Shown in pieces: positions 18,746-28,298 of a stretch of DNA of 55,534 nt. Within the stretch, counting starts at the first letter, position 1; every line of letters starts with the position of its first letter. A model generated the notes under the pieces. That model did no database searches, was not told the origin of the DNA, and worked only from the letters and a program-made list of their open reading frames with translations. The translations under genes and the position numbers were made by a program. This DNA is from an uncultured Bacteroidota bacterium (GTDB taxonomy: Bacteria > Bacteroidota > Rhodothermia > Rhodothermales > Salinibacteraceae). The stretch covers positions 1 through 55,534 of the forward strand of contig CAJXLV010000024.1 of the NCBI GenBank assembly GCA_913056185.1, given 5' to 3'.

Positions 18746-21439
18746 ATGTCCGCCTCAGGTTCCCCCCACTCTCCGGAGGACACGGCATTTTGGATCCTGC
18801 CGCGGCGGAAGGCTGAGATCGTTGGGCTTGTGCTGATGGTTGCCGCCCTTCTGGTCTCGCTCGCCTTCCTGTCCTACCACGCGGGCGACCGTGCACTCCT
18901 GCAGCAGGCGAAAGTGAGCGACGTGGTCCTCGCGCCTCATCAGGTGCAAGCGAACGGTCCCGCCGAGAATCTCCTGGGCCCCTTGGGCGCCTACCTTGCA
19001 ACCGCCTTCGTGCCAGGCCTTCTGGGCTACGCAGTACTTCTTCTAAGCGGGCTGGTAATGGTTTGGGGATACGCCATCTTTCGGCATCAGGCCCTGCGCC
19101 CCCTCTTCTATCCCTCGCTGCTTACGCTGCTCGCAGCCGTCTTGCTGTCCACCCTCCTCGGTTGGTTTGAACATGCACTGGCGTCCTCTCTCACGACCTG
19201 GGCGGGAGCCGTCGGCGTAGGCATTGCAGGGTGGCTGCAGAACGTCTTCGGAACGGTGGGGTCGTTTATCCTCCTGCTGCTGGCGGGGGCCGTGCTGCTC
19301 TTGCTGGTGGTAGACCACGATGTGCAGCGCTCGGTCGATCGTATCATCACTGCCCTCGACGCTGCGGTGAAGGGCGCCTCGACGGCGGCCGATTACGTGC
19401 AGGCTCAGTGGGCGCATGCTCGCGCGCACTCTGCGCCGCCCACGAGCTCTGCCGCAGACCCCAGCTCGCCCGACGATGCCTCCAGCCATCCCGACTCTCG
19501 CAGCACACCTACGTCTCCTTCCCCCTCCTCGCCAGCCCGCGCTGCCTCCCCCTCGCCACAGCGGCGCGGCCCGGTGCGGCGCAACGACCTGTTCCGTCCC
19601 GGCACCGGCGCCTCCTCGTCTTCTCCCCCTCCCCCCGACGAGATGTCGCCCCCGCCGGAGACGCCCTCTGCCCCCAGCACACCGCCGTCCGAGGCAACGC
19701 CCGACACACCGCCGGCCTCGTCTGCCGCCCCCGATGCCGCGGACGCAGAGCCGCCGTCTTCCCCACCGCCTCCCCCTCCCAACGATGCTACCGATGACGC
19801 TACCGACGCCTCGGGGGACGCCTCGGGGGACGCCTCGGGGGACGCCTCGGACGAAGATGTCTCCATGACCATTCAGGAGCAAGTAGAGGAAGAAACCACG
19901 GATGAAATCGAGCGAGCCCCCGATCCCCCGGCGAATGTCGAGTACACACCGCCCCCTCTCGACCTATTGACCCCCTCCACCCGCAGCGATCCCACCCTCG
20001 ACCGCGAGGAGCTGGAGAAGAACAAGCGCATCCTCCTCGATAAGCTGGACATGTACAACATCGAGATCGAGGAGATCAACGCGGTTGTTGGCCCTACCGT
20101 TACCCGGTACGAGTTGACCCCCGCCCCCGGCGTCAAGGTCAGCCGCATCAAGTCGCTCGAGGACGACCTGGCAATGGCCATGGCGGCGCCCGGCGTGCGC
20201 ATGATCGCTCCTATCCCTGGCAAAACGGCCATCGGCGTCGAGATACCAAACAGCAACCGAGAGTTGGTCCGCCTCCGCGATGTCATTGGCACCACCAAAT
20301 TTCAGAACAGCGAGCTGGACCTGCCGCTGCCCCTTGGCAAAACGATTGAGGGCGAGGTTTTCTTGGACGACCTGACCACGATGCCGCACCTGCTGATTGC
20401 CGGGGCCACGGGCTCGGGCAAGTCGGTGGGCCTGAACGCCCTCATCACAGGCCTCATCTACGCCTGCCACCCGGCAAACCTCCGGTTCGTCATCATCGAC
20501 CCCAAGAAGATTGAGCTCCAGCAGTACACCCCGCTCGAAACGCAGTTCGTCGCGGTGCCGGAAGACATCGACGAGACGGTGATTACCGACGTGGACGAGG
20601 CCTCGGGGGTTTTGAAAAGCGTGGAGCGAGAGATGGAAACCCGGTACGACCTGCTCTCGGACGCCAGCGTACGCAACATTACGGGGTACAACGAAAAATT
20701 TCAGGCCGGCGAACTCGACCCCACGGAGGGCCACCGGCACATGCCGTACCTGGTGGTGGTGGTCGACGAGCTGGCCGACCTCATGATGGCGGCCGGGGAC
20801 GACGTGGAAGGCCCCATCGCCCGCCTCGCCCAAATGGCGCGCGCGGTGGGCATCCATCTTGTGCTGGCGACGCAGCGCCCTTCGGTGGACGTCATCACGG
20901 GCCTAATTAAGGCCAACTTCCCCTCTCGGGTCGCGTACGAGGTGGCCTCGCAGGTGGACTCCCGTACCATCCTGGACCAGGGCGGGGCCGAGGACCTGGT
21001 GGGCAATGGCGATTTGCTGCTCCTCAGTGGGAGCGACCTGCGGCGCCTACAGGGGCCGTTTGTGCGCGTGGAGGAGGTGGAGACGGTGGTGCAGTACGTG
21101 GCGGATCAGCCCGGCGTGACGGCCTACACGCTGCCCTCGCTTCAAGATGCCGGCCACGGCCCGGACGAGACGCTCGGCGTGGAAGATACGGACGATAAGT
21201 TCGAAGAGGCGGCCCGCGTGATTGTGCGCCGCCAACAGGGCTCTGTATCGCTGCTGCAGCGCAAGCTGGCGGTGGGGTACACGCGCGCCGCCCGCATCGT
21301 CGATCAGTTGGAAGAGGCCGGAATTGTGGGTCCGTTCAATGGCACCAAGGCCCGCGATGTGCTCGTGGACGACGAACAAGAACTTGACGCGCTGCTTCAC
21401 GGCGAGGACGAGACCGAGCCGGAGTCCGACGCGGCATAG
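18746..21439 (+). CDS. ftsK: FtsK/SpoIIIE-type DNA translocase
   Basis: An 897-residue septal DNA translocase that moves chromosome termini during division. Four or so membrane helices occupy about 30-200. A long Pro/Ser/Ala/Asp-rich linker (about 225-420) contains the DASG repeat. The motor follows (about 440-800), with Walker A GATGSGKSV near 553-561, Walker B VVVVDELADLMM near 669-680 and LATQRPSVDVITG near 709-721. The C-terminal winged-helix gamma domain (about 820-885, SLLQRKLAVGYTRAARIVDQ) recognises polar guide sequences and contacts XerD. The linker is unusually proline-rich and acidic, in keeping with a halophile. The start MSASGSPHSP leaves a short cytoplasmic tail before helix 1. 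It is followed 56 bp later by purK on the same strand. Confidence 0.95.
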   Translation: MSASGSPHSPEDTAFWILPRRKAEIVGLVLMVAALLVSLAFLSYHAGDRALLQQAKVSDVVLAPHQVQANGPAENLLGPLGAYLATAFVPGLLGYAVLLLSGLVMVWGYAIFRHQALRPLFYPSLLTLLAAVLLSTLLGWFEHALASSLTTWAGAVGVGIAGWLQNVFGTVGSFILLLLAGAVLLLLVVDHDVQRSVDRIITALDAAVKGASTAADYVQAQWAHARAHSAPPTSSAADPSSPDDASSHPDSRSTPTSPSPSSPARAASPSPQRRGPVRRNDLFRPGTGASSSSPPPPDEMSPPPETPSAPSTPPSEATPDTPPASSAAPDAADAEPPSSPPPPPPNDATDDATDASGDASGDASGDASDEDVSMTIQEQVEEETTDEIERAPDPPANVEYTPPPLDLLTPSTRSDPTLDREELEKNKRILLDKLDMYNIEIEEINAVVGPTVTRYELTPAPGVKVSRIKSLEDDLAMAMAAPGVRMIAPIPGKTAIGVEIPNSNRELVRLRDVIGTTKFQNSELDLPLPLGKTIEGEVFLDDLTTMPHLLIAGATGSGKSVGLNALITGLIYACHPANLRFVIIDPKKIELQQYTPLETQFVAVPEDIDETVITDVDEASGVLKSVEREMETRYDLLSDASVRNITGYNEKFQAGELDPTEGHRHMPYLVVVVDELADLMMAAGDDVEGPIARLAQMARAVGIHLVLATQRPSVDVITGLIKANFPSRVAYEVASQVDSRTILDQGGAEDLVGNGDLLLLSGSDLRRLQGPFVRVEEVETVVQYVADQPGVTAYTLPSLQDAGHGPDETLGVEDTDDKFEEAARVIVRRQQGSVSLLQRKLAVGYTRAARIVDQLEEAGIVGPFNGTKARDVLVDDEQELDALLHGEDETEPESDAA
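19805..19850 (+). repeat. 12-bp in-frame tandem repeat in the ftsK linker
   Basis: Almost four copies of gacgcctcgggg encode repeated Asp-Ala-Ser-Gly units in the disordered linker of FtsK. Copies are identical except the last, which diverges after ten bases. Because the unit is a multiple of three, copy-number change would keep the frame. Confidence 0.85.
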
Positions 21440-21495
21440 CCCTCTTCTGCTTCCGCTGCGTGCCCCTTCGCTCCCCCCCAACCCGCCCAACTCGC

Positions 21496-22635
21496 ATGGA
21501 ATCCGCTTTTCCCTCCATCGGCATCCTCGGCGGCGGCCAACTCGGCAAGATGATGGCGGCCGAGGCCGTCCGCATGAGCGTCTCCCCCAAGCTTCTGTCG
21601 CCCAAGGACGCCGGCCCGATGCGCCCTTACGCCGAAGCCCAGGTCGGCGACTGGACCGACCCGGACGTGCTGCGCCCGTTTGTGGCGGACTGCGACGTGG
21701 TGACGGTGGAGAGCGAATGGGCGCCCGCGGAGGCCGCCGCGGACGTACTGCCGGACGATGCGGCTCTGTGGCCGTCTCCCGCCACGCTCTCCCTCATCAA
21801 GGACAAGGGGGTGCAGAAGCAGCACCTGGCGGATGCCGGATGCCCGGTTCCTTCTTTTGTGCGGTGCCCAACGGCCGACGCGGCCCTGGAGGCGGCGGAC
21901 ACGCTGGGCTACCCCGTGGTGCTGAAGCAGTACCGCGGGGCGTACGACGGGTACGGCAACGCCACGGTCGACTCCCCCGACGCGTTGCGGGAGGCCTGGC
22001 CCGGCCTCGCCGCCGAGGACGGCCTCCTGGTGGAGGCATTTGCCAACTTCGACCGCGAGTTGGCCGTGCAGGTCGCGCGCCGCCCCGGAGGCGAGCAGGT
22101 GGTCTATCCCGTGGTCTACACCGAGCAGCGCAACCACCGCTGCCACGCTGTGGAGGTGCCCGCCGCCATCGATGACGCCGTCGCCGCACGGGCCCGCCGC
22201 GTCGCGCAGAAGGCCGTGGAGGCCGTGGAGGGAGTCGGCCTCATCGCCGTGGAGCTGTTTGAAATGCCGGATGGCGAGATCCTCGTGAACGAACTCGCCC
22301 CTCGCCCCCACAACACCGGCCACTACTCCATCGAAGGCTGCTACACGTCTCAGTTTGAGAACCACGTGCGGGCCATCCTCGACTGGCCGTTGGGCTCTCC
22401 GGCCCTGCACCAGCCCGTGGCGGTCATGGTGAATGTGCTGGGGCGCCGCGAGGGCACCCCACCCCGCACTGCCGGCCTGTCGCGCGCGCTCGACGTAGAA
22501 GGCGCCGCCGTGCACGTCTACGGGAAGCCGGACGTTCGCCCCGGACGCAAGATGGGCCACGTCACGGCCCTGGGCGAGCGCCGTGCCAACGTGCGGAAGC
22601 GCGCCGAAATGGCGGCCAGCGCCATCGAGCTTTGA
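21496..22635 (+). CDS. purK: 5-(carboxyamino)imidazole ribonucleotide synthase
   Basis: A 379-residue ATP-grasp enzyme that carboxylates AIR with bicarbonate and ATP to N5-CAIR in purine synthesis. The N-terminal GILGGGQLGKMMA (about 8-20) is diagnostic for PurK. The ATP-grasp core includes YPVVLKQYRGAYDGYGN (about 138-154) and the C-terminal metal-binding stretch ILVNELAPRPHNTGHYSIE (about 263-281). The start at MESAFPSIGILGG is chosen; an in-frame start 12 codons upstream adds an unlikely proline-rich leader. The gene lies 46 bp before purE on the same strand, the usual functional pair. Confidence 0.96.
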   Translation: MESAFPSIGILGGGQLGKMMAAEAVRMSVSPKLLSPKDAGPMRPYAEAQVGDWTDPDVLRPFVADCDVVTVESEWAPAEAAADVLPDDAALWPSPATLSLIKDKGVQKQHLADAGCPVPSFVRCPTADAALEAADTLGYPVVLKQYRGAYDGYGNATVDSPDALREAWPGLAAEDGLLVEAFANFDRELAVQVARRPGGEQVVYPVVYTEQRNHRCHAVEVPAAIDDAVAARARRVAQKAVEAVEGVGLIAVELFEMPDGEILVNELAPRPHNTGHYSIEGCYTSQFENHVRAILDWPLGSPALHQPVAVMVNVLGRREGTPPRTAGLSRALDVEGAAVHVYGKPDVRPGRKMGHVTALGERRANVRKRAEMAASAIEL

Positions 22636-22681
22636 GCGCCTTTTCTCTTCGAACCGCCCCTTCACCAACTACCTCGTTCTT

Positions 22682-23191
22682 ATGTCTTCCGACGCCCCTC
22701 CCGTGGGCATTGCCATGGGCAGCGACTCGGACCTCCCCGTAATGAAAGACGCCGCCGACGTGCTCGACGACTTCGGGGTCGACTACGAGATGCGCGTGCT
22801 CTCTGCTCACCGCACCCCCGGCGCAATGCACAAATACGCCGAGACGGCGCATGAGCGCGGCGTTCAGGTACTCATTGCCGGCGCGGGCGGCGCCGCCCAC
22901 CTGCCCGGCATGCTGGCCGCCGCCACCCCCCTTCCCGTCGTGGGTGTCCCGGTCAAAACCAGCACCATGAGTGGGATCGACTCCCTCCTGTCCATTGTGC
23001 AGATGCCCGGCGGCGTGCCCGTCGGGTCCGTCGCCATCAACGCCGCGGACAATGCCGCCCTGCTTGCGGTGCAGATCCTGGGGACCCGCAGCCCGGACCT
23101 GCGGGCGCAGATGCAGGACTACAAACGCGACCTTGCCGACACGGTGGCGGACATGGATGAGCGCGTGCAGCAGCACGGCCGCTCCGAGTAA
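22682..23191 (+). CDS. purE: N5-carboxyaminoimidazole ribonucleotide mutase (class I PurE)
   Basis: A 169-residue PurE that converts N5-CAIR to CAIR in purine synthesis. The motifs MGSDSDLPVM (12-21), SAHRTP (41-46, with the catalytic His43) and AGAGGAAHLPGM (66-77) define the class I mutase that works together with PurK. Residues before MSSDAP are not translated as judged by family length. The secreted protease gene starts only 33 bp downstream, but it is functionally unrelated. Confidence 0.97.
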   Translation: MSSDAPPVGIAMGSDSDLPVMKDAADVLDDFGVDYEMRVLSAHRTPGAMHKYAETAHERGVQVLIAGAGGAAHLPGMLAAATPLPVVGVPVKTSTMSGIDSLLSIVQMPGGVPVGSVAINAADNAALLAVQILGTRSPDLRAQMQDYKRDLADTVADMDERVQQHGRSE

Positions 23192-23224
23192 CTCGTTCTT
23201 CCTCGATTCTGCCTGTCACCGTCC

Positions 23225-25279
23225 ATGACTCACCGCCTTCTCGCGGTGGTGCTCTGCGTCCTCCTGGCCGGGGCCACGTCCACGCTCGCGCAGCACTCCA
23301 TCCCGCCCTCTCAGCGATACGCCTCCGTGCAGACCGCCGCGGAAGTGACCCAGTACACGCTCCCCACCGTCGATGTGGCAGCGCTCCGGGCCGAGGACCG
23401 TGCCCGGTCCGACCAGAGGGGCCCGTACCGCTATGGCCGCGCCCTCGATGCCCGGTACACAAGCGCCCGCGACGGAACGTGGGAGCGCCTGCCGTCGGGC
23501 GCCTGGCTGTGGCGCCTGCGTCTGACATCGCAAGGGGCCGTCTCGATGAGCGTCGGGTTTTCGGTCTTCGAACTGCCGGAAGGCGCGGCCCTGTATGCAC
23601 ACGGCCCCGGCGACGCTCCCCCCCACGGCCCCTACACGGCAGCCGACGCCACCGCCGGCCAGCACTGGACGCCGCGGGTCCAGGGCGACCGGATCGTCCT
23701 GGAGCTGGAAGTGCCCGCGGGACAACGCTCCGCCGTGGCCCTGACGGTGGGCCACGTCGTCCACGGCTACCGCCCCCTGCCGGGCCGCTCCTCCGACGCC
23801 GCCCCCAAATCCGGAAGCTGCAACCTCGACGTGGCCTGCGAAGAGGCCGACCCGTGGCGCGAACAGGTCCGCTCGGTTGCCCGGTACACCTTCGAGGAGA
23901 ACGGGAGCACGTTCTTCTGCTCCGGCGCCCTGGTCAACAACACGGCCGAGGACAAAACGCCGTATTTTCTCACCGCCGAGCACTGCGTCTCCACGCCCGA
24001 GCAGGCGGCCTCCATGGTGTTCTACTGGAATTACCAAAACCAGACCTGCCGTGCCCTGGGCAGCCCCGAAAATGGCATGGAGACGTCCGACGACCCGGGC
24101 GATCAGACCTCCTCCGGCGCTGTGCTGCGCGCCCGCGCCGGCAACTGGCACGGAAGCGGACAGATCAGCGGCGCGCCCGACTTGGCCCTTGTGGAGGTCG
24201 ATGATGTGATTCCCCCCAGCTACGACGTGTACTTCAGCGGGTGGGACCGCGCGTACACCGCGACCGCAGAGGGCGTGAGCATCCATCACCCCTCGGGCGA
24301 CGGCAAGCGCATCAGCTTCGACCGCGACTCCACGCGCATCACGGGCTTCGGCACGCCGGGCGACACTACGCATCTGCGCGTGGGCAACTGGGAAACAGGC
24401 ACCACCGAGGGAGGGTCCTCCGGCGGTCCTCTCTTTAACAAGGACGAGCGCATCGTCGGCGTGCTCTCCGGAGGGCGGGCCGGGTGCGGCTTCGAAGGAG
24501 CCCCCGACGACAACGACGAGCCGGACTGGTACGGCCGCCTCGCTATGGGCTTCGAGAACGGCGACTACAACGGCACCACGCTTGCCAATGTCTTGGATCC
24601 TCTAGGCACCGGGACACGCACCCTCGACGGCCGCCCGCAGGTCGCCAATGACCGCACGCCTCCCGCTGCCGTGCGGCGCCTACGCGTGGATCGTGTGGAT
24701 CCCTCCTCCCGCAAGGTGGTGCTGCGGTGGAGGGCTTCCGGCGACGATGGGCGCCAGGGCACGGCCGATCGGTACGACCTGCGCTACGACACGACGCGCA
24801 TCGAAACGGCGAGCAACTTTGCACAGGCCACGCGCGTGCAGGGCGTTCCGTCGCCGGCCTCGGCCAACACTCCAGAACGGATGGTGCTGGATGCCTCAGA
24901 CGGACTGGAGCAGGGCCGCCGCTACTTCTTTGCACTTGTGACGCAGGACGAAGCCGGCAATCGCTCCGACCGCGCCACCCCGCCCCGCGCCGCGGTGCTC
25001 CCGCCCGCCATCGAGATCGAAAACGGCGGCTTGACCGTCGGCCCCTCACGGTCCGTCCCCAAGACTCGGTTCGTGCTCACCGAAACCCAGACCGTGCACG
25101 TTGCGCTCTACGACGTGCTTGGGCGGCGGGTGCGGGTGCTTCTCAATAGCGAGGAGGTGGAGGCAGGCTTCGAGCAGCAGGTCCAGATTCCCACGACCTC
25201 GTTGCCGTCCGGCCCCTACTTCCTTCGTTTCCGGGGAGAAACGTTCGTGACCACTCGGAAGGTCGTGGTGGTGAACTGA
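23225..25279 (+). CDS. secreted trypsin-like (lysyl endopeptidase-type) protease with T9SS sorting domain
   Basis: A 684-residue exported serine protease. The signal peptide is about 1-23 (TSTLAQ). A propeptide-like region (about 24-200) precedes the catalytic domain, which resembles Achromobacter-type lysyl endopeptidases. His253 (FLTAEHCVS), Asp319 (GAPDLALVEV) and Ser399 (GSSGGPLF) give a complete triad, and several cysteines (for example in SCNLDVACEE) could form disulfides. A fibronectin type III-like segment (about 478-590) follows. The C-terminus (about 610-684, VHVALYDVLGRRVRVL and SGPYFLRF) has the form of a type IX secretion (Por) C-terminal sorting domain. The enzyme is therefore likely secreted or surface-attached and used for extracellular protein breakdown. 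Cleavage specificity is inferred only from the family. Confidence 0.88.
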   Translation: MTHRLLAVVLCVLLAGATSTLAQHSIPPSQRYASVQTAAEVTQYTLPTVDVAALRAEDRARSDQRGPYRYGRALDARYTSARDGTWERLPSGAWLWRLRLTSQGAVSMSVGFSVFELPEGAALYAHGPGDAPPHGPYTAADATAGQHWTPRVQGDRIVLELEVPAGQRSAVALTVGHVVHGYRPLPGRSSDAAPKSGSCNLDVACEEADPWREQVRSVARYTFEENGSTFFCSGALVNNTAEDKTPYFLTAEHCVSTPEQAASMVFYWNYQNQTCRALGSPENGMETSDDPGDQTSSGAVLRARAGNWHGSGQISGAPDLALVEVDDVIPPSYDVYFSGWDRAYTATAEGVSIHHPSGDGKRISFDRDSTRITGFGTPGDTTHLRVGNWETGTTEGGSSGGPLFNKDERIVGVLSGGRAGCGFEGAPDDNDEPDWYGRLAMGFENGDYNGTTLANVLDPLGTGTRTLDGRPQVANDRTPPAAVRRLRVDRVDPSSRKVVLRWRASGDDGRQGTADRYDLRYDTTRIETASNFAQATRVQGVPSPASANTPERMVLDASDGLEQGRRYFFALVTQDEAGNRSDRATPPRAAVLPPAIEIENGGLTVGPSRSVPKTRFVLTETQTVHVALYDVLGRRVRVLLNSEEVEAGFEQQVQIPTTSLPSGPYFLRFRGETFVTTRKVVVVN

Positions 25280-25415
25280 GGCGGTGTGTACGGAGGGGAT
25301 GTTTAGCCCTCCTCGCCGCTCCATCTCGGAGCGCTTACGCCACGATTTGTGGCCGGAGTCCCCCTTCTGCCCTTCTCGGAGGCTGCCCTTCTCAGAAACC
25401 GGACCCTGTGCGCTG

Positions 25416-26648
25416 CTACTGCCCGTTTTCCGACGGCACAATGCGGGCAAAGCGGCGCTTCCCCACCCGAAGGACAAACGGCGCCTCCGCAGGCACGTCG
25501 ATGAAGCGGCCCGTATCGGTCACCTTCTCGTCGTCGATGGCAACAGCCCCCTGTTCAATCATCCGTCGGCCTTCACTGTTCGAGTCCGTGAGCCCCGCGT
25601 GGCGCATGAGGTTCAGCAGCCCCACTTCGTCGCCCTCAGAAGGCTCCGGAACCACCTCCGGCATCTCGTCGGGCACATCTCCCTGCACCACCGTCCGCTC
25701 AAAGTGCTGCTCGGCGGCGTCGGCGGCCTCTTCGCCGTGGTACATCGTAACGATGCGACGGGCCAGTTGCGCCTTCGCGTCGCGGGGGTTGGCCTCGGCA
25801 AACTGCTTAATCTTCGGGAGCTGCTCGGTAGGAAGATCGGTCACAAGCTCCACGTAGCGGTAAATTAGGGCATCGGGGACCGACATGGTCTTGCCGTACA
25901 TGTCCTCGGGCGCGTCGGTGATCCCGATGGCATTGTCGAGCGACTTCGACATCTTGTCCGTGCCGTCGGTCCCTTCCAGCAGCGGGAGCATCATGCAGAC
26001 CTGCGGGGCTTGCCCCTCTGCCTCTTGGAGGTGGCGTGCCAGCAGGAGGTTGAAGCGCTGGTCGGTGCCCCCGAGCTCCACGTCTGCCTCAATCTGCACC
26101 GAGTCCTGGGCCTGGGCCAGTGGATAAAGAAACTCGTGGACGCTAATGGGCTGGCCCGCCTCGTAGCGCTGCTTAAAGTCGTCCCGCTTAAGCATCTGCG
26201 CCACCGTCTGTTGGGCCGCGAGCTCAATGACATCGCTAAAGGTCATCTCGTCGAGCCACGCGGAGTTGTAGCGGATCTCCGTCTTCTCGGCATCGAGCAC
26301 GCGGGTGGCCTGGTCGTAGTACGTCTGTCCGTGCTCGCGCGTCTCTTCGAGGGTGAGCTGCGGGCGCGTCTTGGAGCGGCCGGAGGGGTCGCCGATCATG
26401 CCCGTAAAGTCGCCCACAATGAGAATGGCCCGGTGCCCAAAGTCTTGGAACTGCCGCAGCTTCCGCAGCACAACGGTGTGGCCGAGGTGCAGGTCGGGGC
26501 GGCTCGGGTCGCAGCCCAGCTTCACGACCAGGGGCGTGTCTGTCTCTCGCGATGCTTGCAGCTTGTCAGCGAGATCGTCTTCGGGGATGATCTCCTCCAC
26601 GCCGCGGCGGAGGACCGTCAGTTGCTCGTCGACGGGCGGAAAGGCCAT
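25416..26648 (-). CDS. tyrS: tyrosyl-tRNA synthetase
   Basis: A 410-residue class I aminoacyl-tRNA synthetase for tyrosine. The HIGH motif appears as HLGH (54-57), and the KMSKS loop is exact (232-236). GDFTGMIGDPSGRSKTRP (79-96) is typical of the TyrZ-like subgroup, and a C-terminal S4 RNA-binding domain (about 345-405, LMRHAGLTDSNSEGRRMIE) is present. The gene is convergent with the secreted protease gene. The 136-bp space between them contains an imperfect hairpin, GGAGGG (25292-25297) with CCCTCC (25307-25312), without a T-run. No T-box leader is visible upstream. Confidence 0.96.
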   Translation of the reverse strand: MAFPPVDEQLTVLRRGVEEIIPEDDLADKLQASRETDTPLVVKLGCDPSRPDLHLGHTVVLRKLRQFQDFGHRAILIVGDFTGMIGDPSGRSKTRPQLTLEETREHGQTYYDQATRVLDAEKTEIRYNSAWLDEMTFSDVIELAAQQTVAQMLKRDDFKQRYEAGQPISVHEFLYPLAQAQDSVQIEADVELGGTDQRFNLLLARHLQEAEGQAPQVCMMLPLLEGTDGTDKMSKSLDNAIGITDAPEDMYGKTMSVPDALIYRYVELVTDLPTEQLPKIKQFAEANPRDAKAQLARRIVTMYHGEEAADAAEQHFERTVVQGDVPDEMPEVVPEPSEGDEVGLLNLMRHAGLTDSNSEGRRMIEQGAVAIDDEKVTDTGRFIDVPAEAPFVLRVGKRRFARIVPSENGQ

Positions 26649-26791
26649 AGTGCTCGGGGCTCGTATGGATGAATGGGACAGGACGTGGGGGCGGCCGTAC
26701 GGGCCGGGAACCAGACTCTCTCATGGACAGCTCTTCGGCCGAGGGCGGGACGAGAAGGCCTCGGGAAACAAGGGCCTCAGAAGATAGGGCC

Positions 26792-27256
26792 TCAGAAGTT
26801 GTAGTCGCTCTGCTTCCGTTTCATGCGCCGCTGCATCTCTTTCTCCTTGATGGCCTGGCGCTTGTCGTGCTGCTGCCGCCCCTTGGCGATGCCAATCTTC
26901 AGCTTGGCCCATCCCTCACGAAAGTAGAGTGCCAGCGGAACGATGGTGTAGCCCTCCCGCTCCGCCATCTGGCCCCATTTCCGAATCTGGCGGGTGTGTA
27001 GAAGCAGCTTGCGGGTGCGCCGCGGTTCGTGGCCAAACGGCCCGGCCTCCTCGTACGGCTTGATGTACATCCCGTGGATCTTCATCTCCCCGTCGCGGTC
27101 GACCTTGCAGTAGGCGCCGTCCAGGCTGGCCTTGCCCTGCCGCACCGATTTCACCTCCGAGCCTTCGAGAACAAGCCCGGCCTCCAGGGTCTCTTCAATG
27201 TCATATTCGTGCCGCGCCTTCTTATTGCGGGCAATCACCTCAACACCTTCAGCCAT
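26792..27256 (-). CDS. smpB: SsrA-binding protein
   Basis: A 154-residue SmpB, which delivers tmRNA to stalled ribosomes in trans-translation. Conserved segments include [20 protein letters not shown] (about 11-30), [14 protein letters not shown] (33-46), the ARKLLLH-like stretch [16 protein letters not shown] (about 79-94) and a basic C-terminal tail ([19 protein letters not shown]). The tmRNA gene itself is not seen in this window. It lies 143 bp upstream of tyrS on the same strand and 157 bp downstream of the mqnA-like gene. Confidence 0.95.
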   Translation of the reverse strand: MAEGVEVIARNKKARHEYDIEETLEAGLVLEGSEVKSVRQGKASLDGAYCKVDRDGEMKIHGMYIKPYEEAGPFGHEPRRTRKLLLHTRQIRKWGQMAEREGYTIVPLALYFREGWAKLKIGIAKGRQQHDKRQAIKEKEMQRRMKRKQSDYNF

Positions 27257-27413
27257 GACAGATGAGCCATTTGTTTTGTCGTTGGGACGTGGATCCGGGG
27301 CTGTTTCGCGTCCGCACCTTGGGCGTCAACCGCCTTCCAAACGGGCTCAGGGGACGTATGCCCGGAACGAGACCGATGGAGCAAGATCAACAGAACAAGA
27401 CCAATGGGCGGGG

Positions 27414-28232
27414 CTACCGCTCTGCTTGCTCTTCTTCCTCGTCCTCGTCCTCGTCCAGGTACACGAGCGGAAGATCGGGGACGTCCTCCGTCACGTCGTA
27501 GTAAAACAGGTACTTCCGAAACTCCGTGAGGCTGGCAATGGCCAATTTATCGAGGCCTGTGCGGAGGTCTTCGCGGTAAAACTCGTTCAGGGAGGCGCTC
27601 GTCTCCTGGGCCTGGACCCAAACGTCGCGGTTGTCGTCGGCCGCCTCGCCAGACGCAATGAGCGCTTCGATCATCTCATCCGTGGCGCGCTCGCGCTTGG
27701 TGGCATAGAGGCCCCACACCATCGGGTAGTTGGCAAGCTCGTACCACTCGCGGCCAATGTCGATCGAAAACAGCTCGGGATCCAGAAAGGGCACGTTCGG
27801 CCCCACCATCAGGGCTGCGTCCTCGCCGGTGTCGAGCAGGTCGGTCGGGGCGACGCCCTCGTACGGGACGAACGTGGGATCCATCCGATAGTGCTCGTGG
27901 AGAATGATCCGCGCCACGAGGCGCTCTTGGGCCACGCGCCGATCGTACGCAATGGTGTCTGGAAAGTCGTGGAGTCCTCCCCCCCAGACCAGCCGGGCAT
28001 ACGGGTACGCCCAAGACACGAGCCCCACGCCCGGGATCACGTCCAGGGCATTGCTCGCCTGCAGGGCCAGCATGGTAGGCATCAGGGCCACGTCCACCTG
28101 ATCCTCCACGAGGAGCGCGGCGCACTCTTCGGGGCGGTGGCGCTTGATCCGAAATGGATTGGAGACGGCCCCGGAGGCAAACCCGGACACCAGAAATTCG
28201 GCGGGGGGAGAGTCCCAGATCGCGAGGTCCAT
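27414..28232 (-). CDS. MqnA/MqnD-family protein, probable chorismate dehydratase of the futalosine pathway
   Basis: A 272-residue protein with the periplasmic-binding-like fold of the menaquinone-synthesis family MqnA/MqnD. Supporting features are FRIKRHRPEECAALLVEDQVD (seen in parts: RPEECAALL near 33-41), VDVALMPTM (about 46-54), the GVGLVSWAYPYARLVW region and DIGREWYELANYPMVWGLYATK (about 168-189 in segments). No signal peptide is present, which argues against a transport role. MqnA dehydrates chorismate in the futalosine route to menaquinone, and the MqnA assignment over MqnD is by overall pattern. The C-terminus is very acidic (DEDEDEEEEQ). It lies between rplS and smpB on the same strand, 66 bp after rplS ends. 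Confidence 0.7.
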   Translation of the reverse strand: MDLAIWDSPPAEFLVSGFASGAVSNPFRIKRHRPEECAALLVEDQVDVALMPTMLALQASNALDVIPGVGLVSWAYPYARLVWGGGLHDFPDTIAYDRRVAQERLVARIILHEHYRMDPTFVPYEGVAPTDLLDTGEDAALMVGPNVPFLDPELFSIDIGREWYELANYPMVWGLYATKRERATDEMIEALIASGEAADDNRDVWVQAQETSASLNEFYREDLRTGLDKLAIASLTEFRKYLFYYDVTEDVPDLPLVYLDEDEDEEEEQAER

Positions 28233-28298
28233 ACCGAAGCGGGACAGAGACAGGGCAAAAGGAGCCGACGAAGCGGGGCAGAGGGATGCGCAGAGAGG

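Noticed and set aside
26649..27413. tmRNA near smpB
   Set aside because: The gaps around smpB show neither the tRNA-like ends nor a tag-coding frame.
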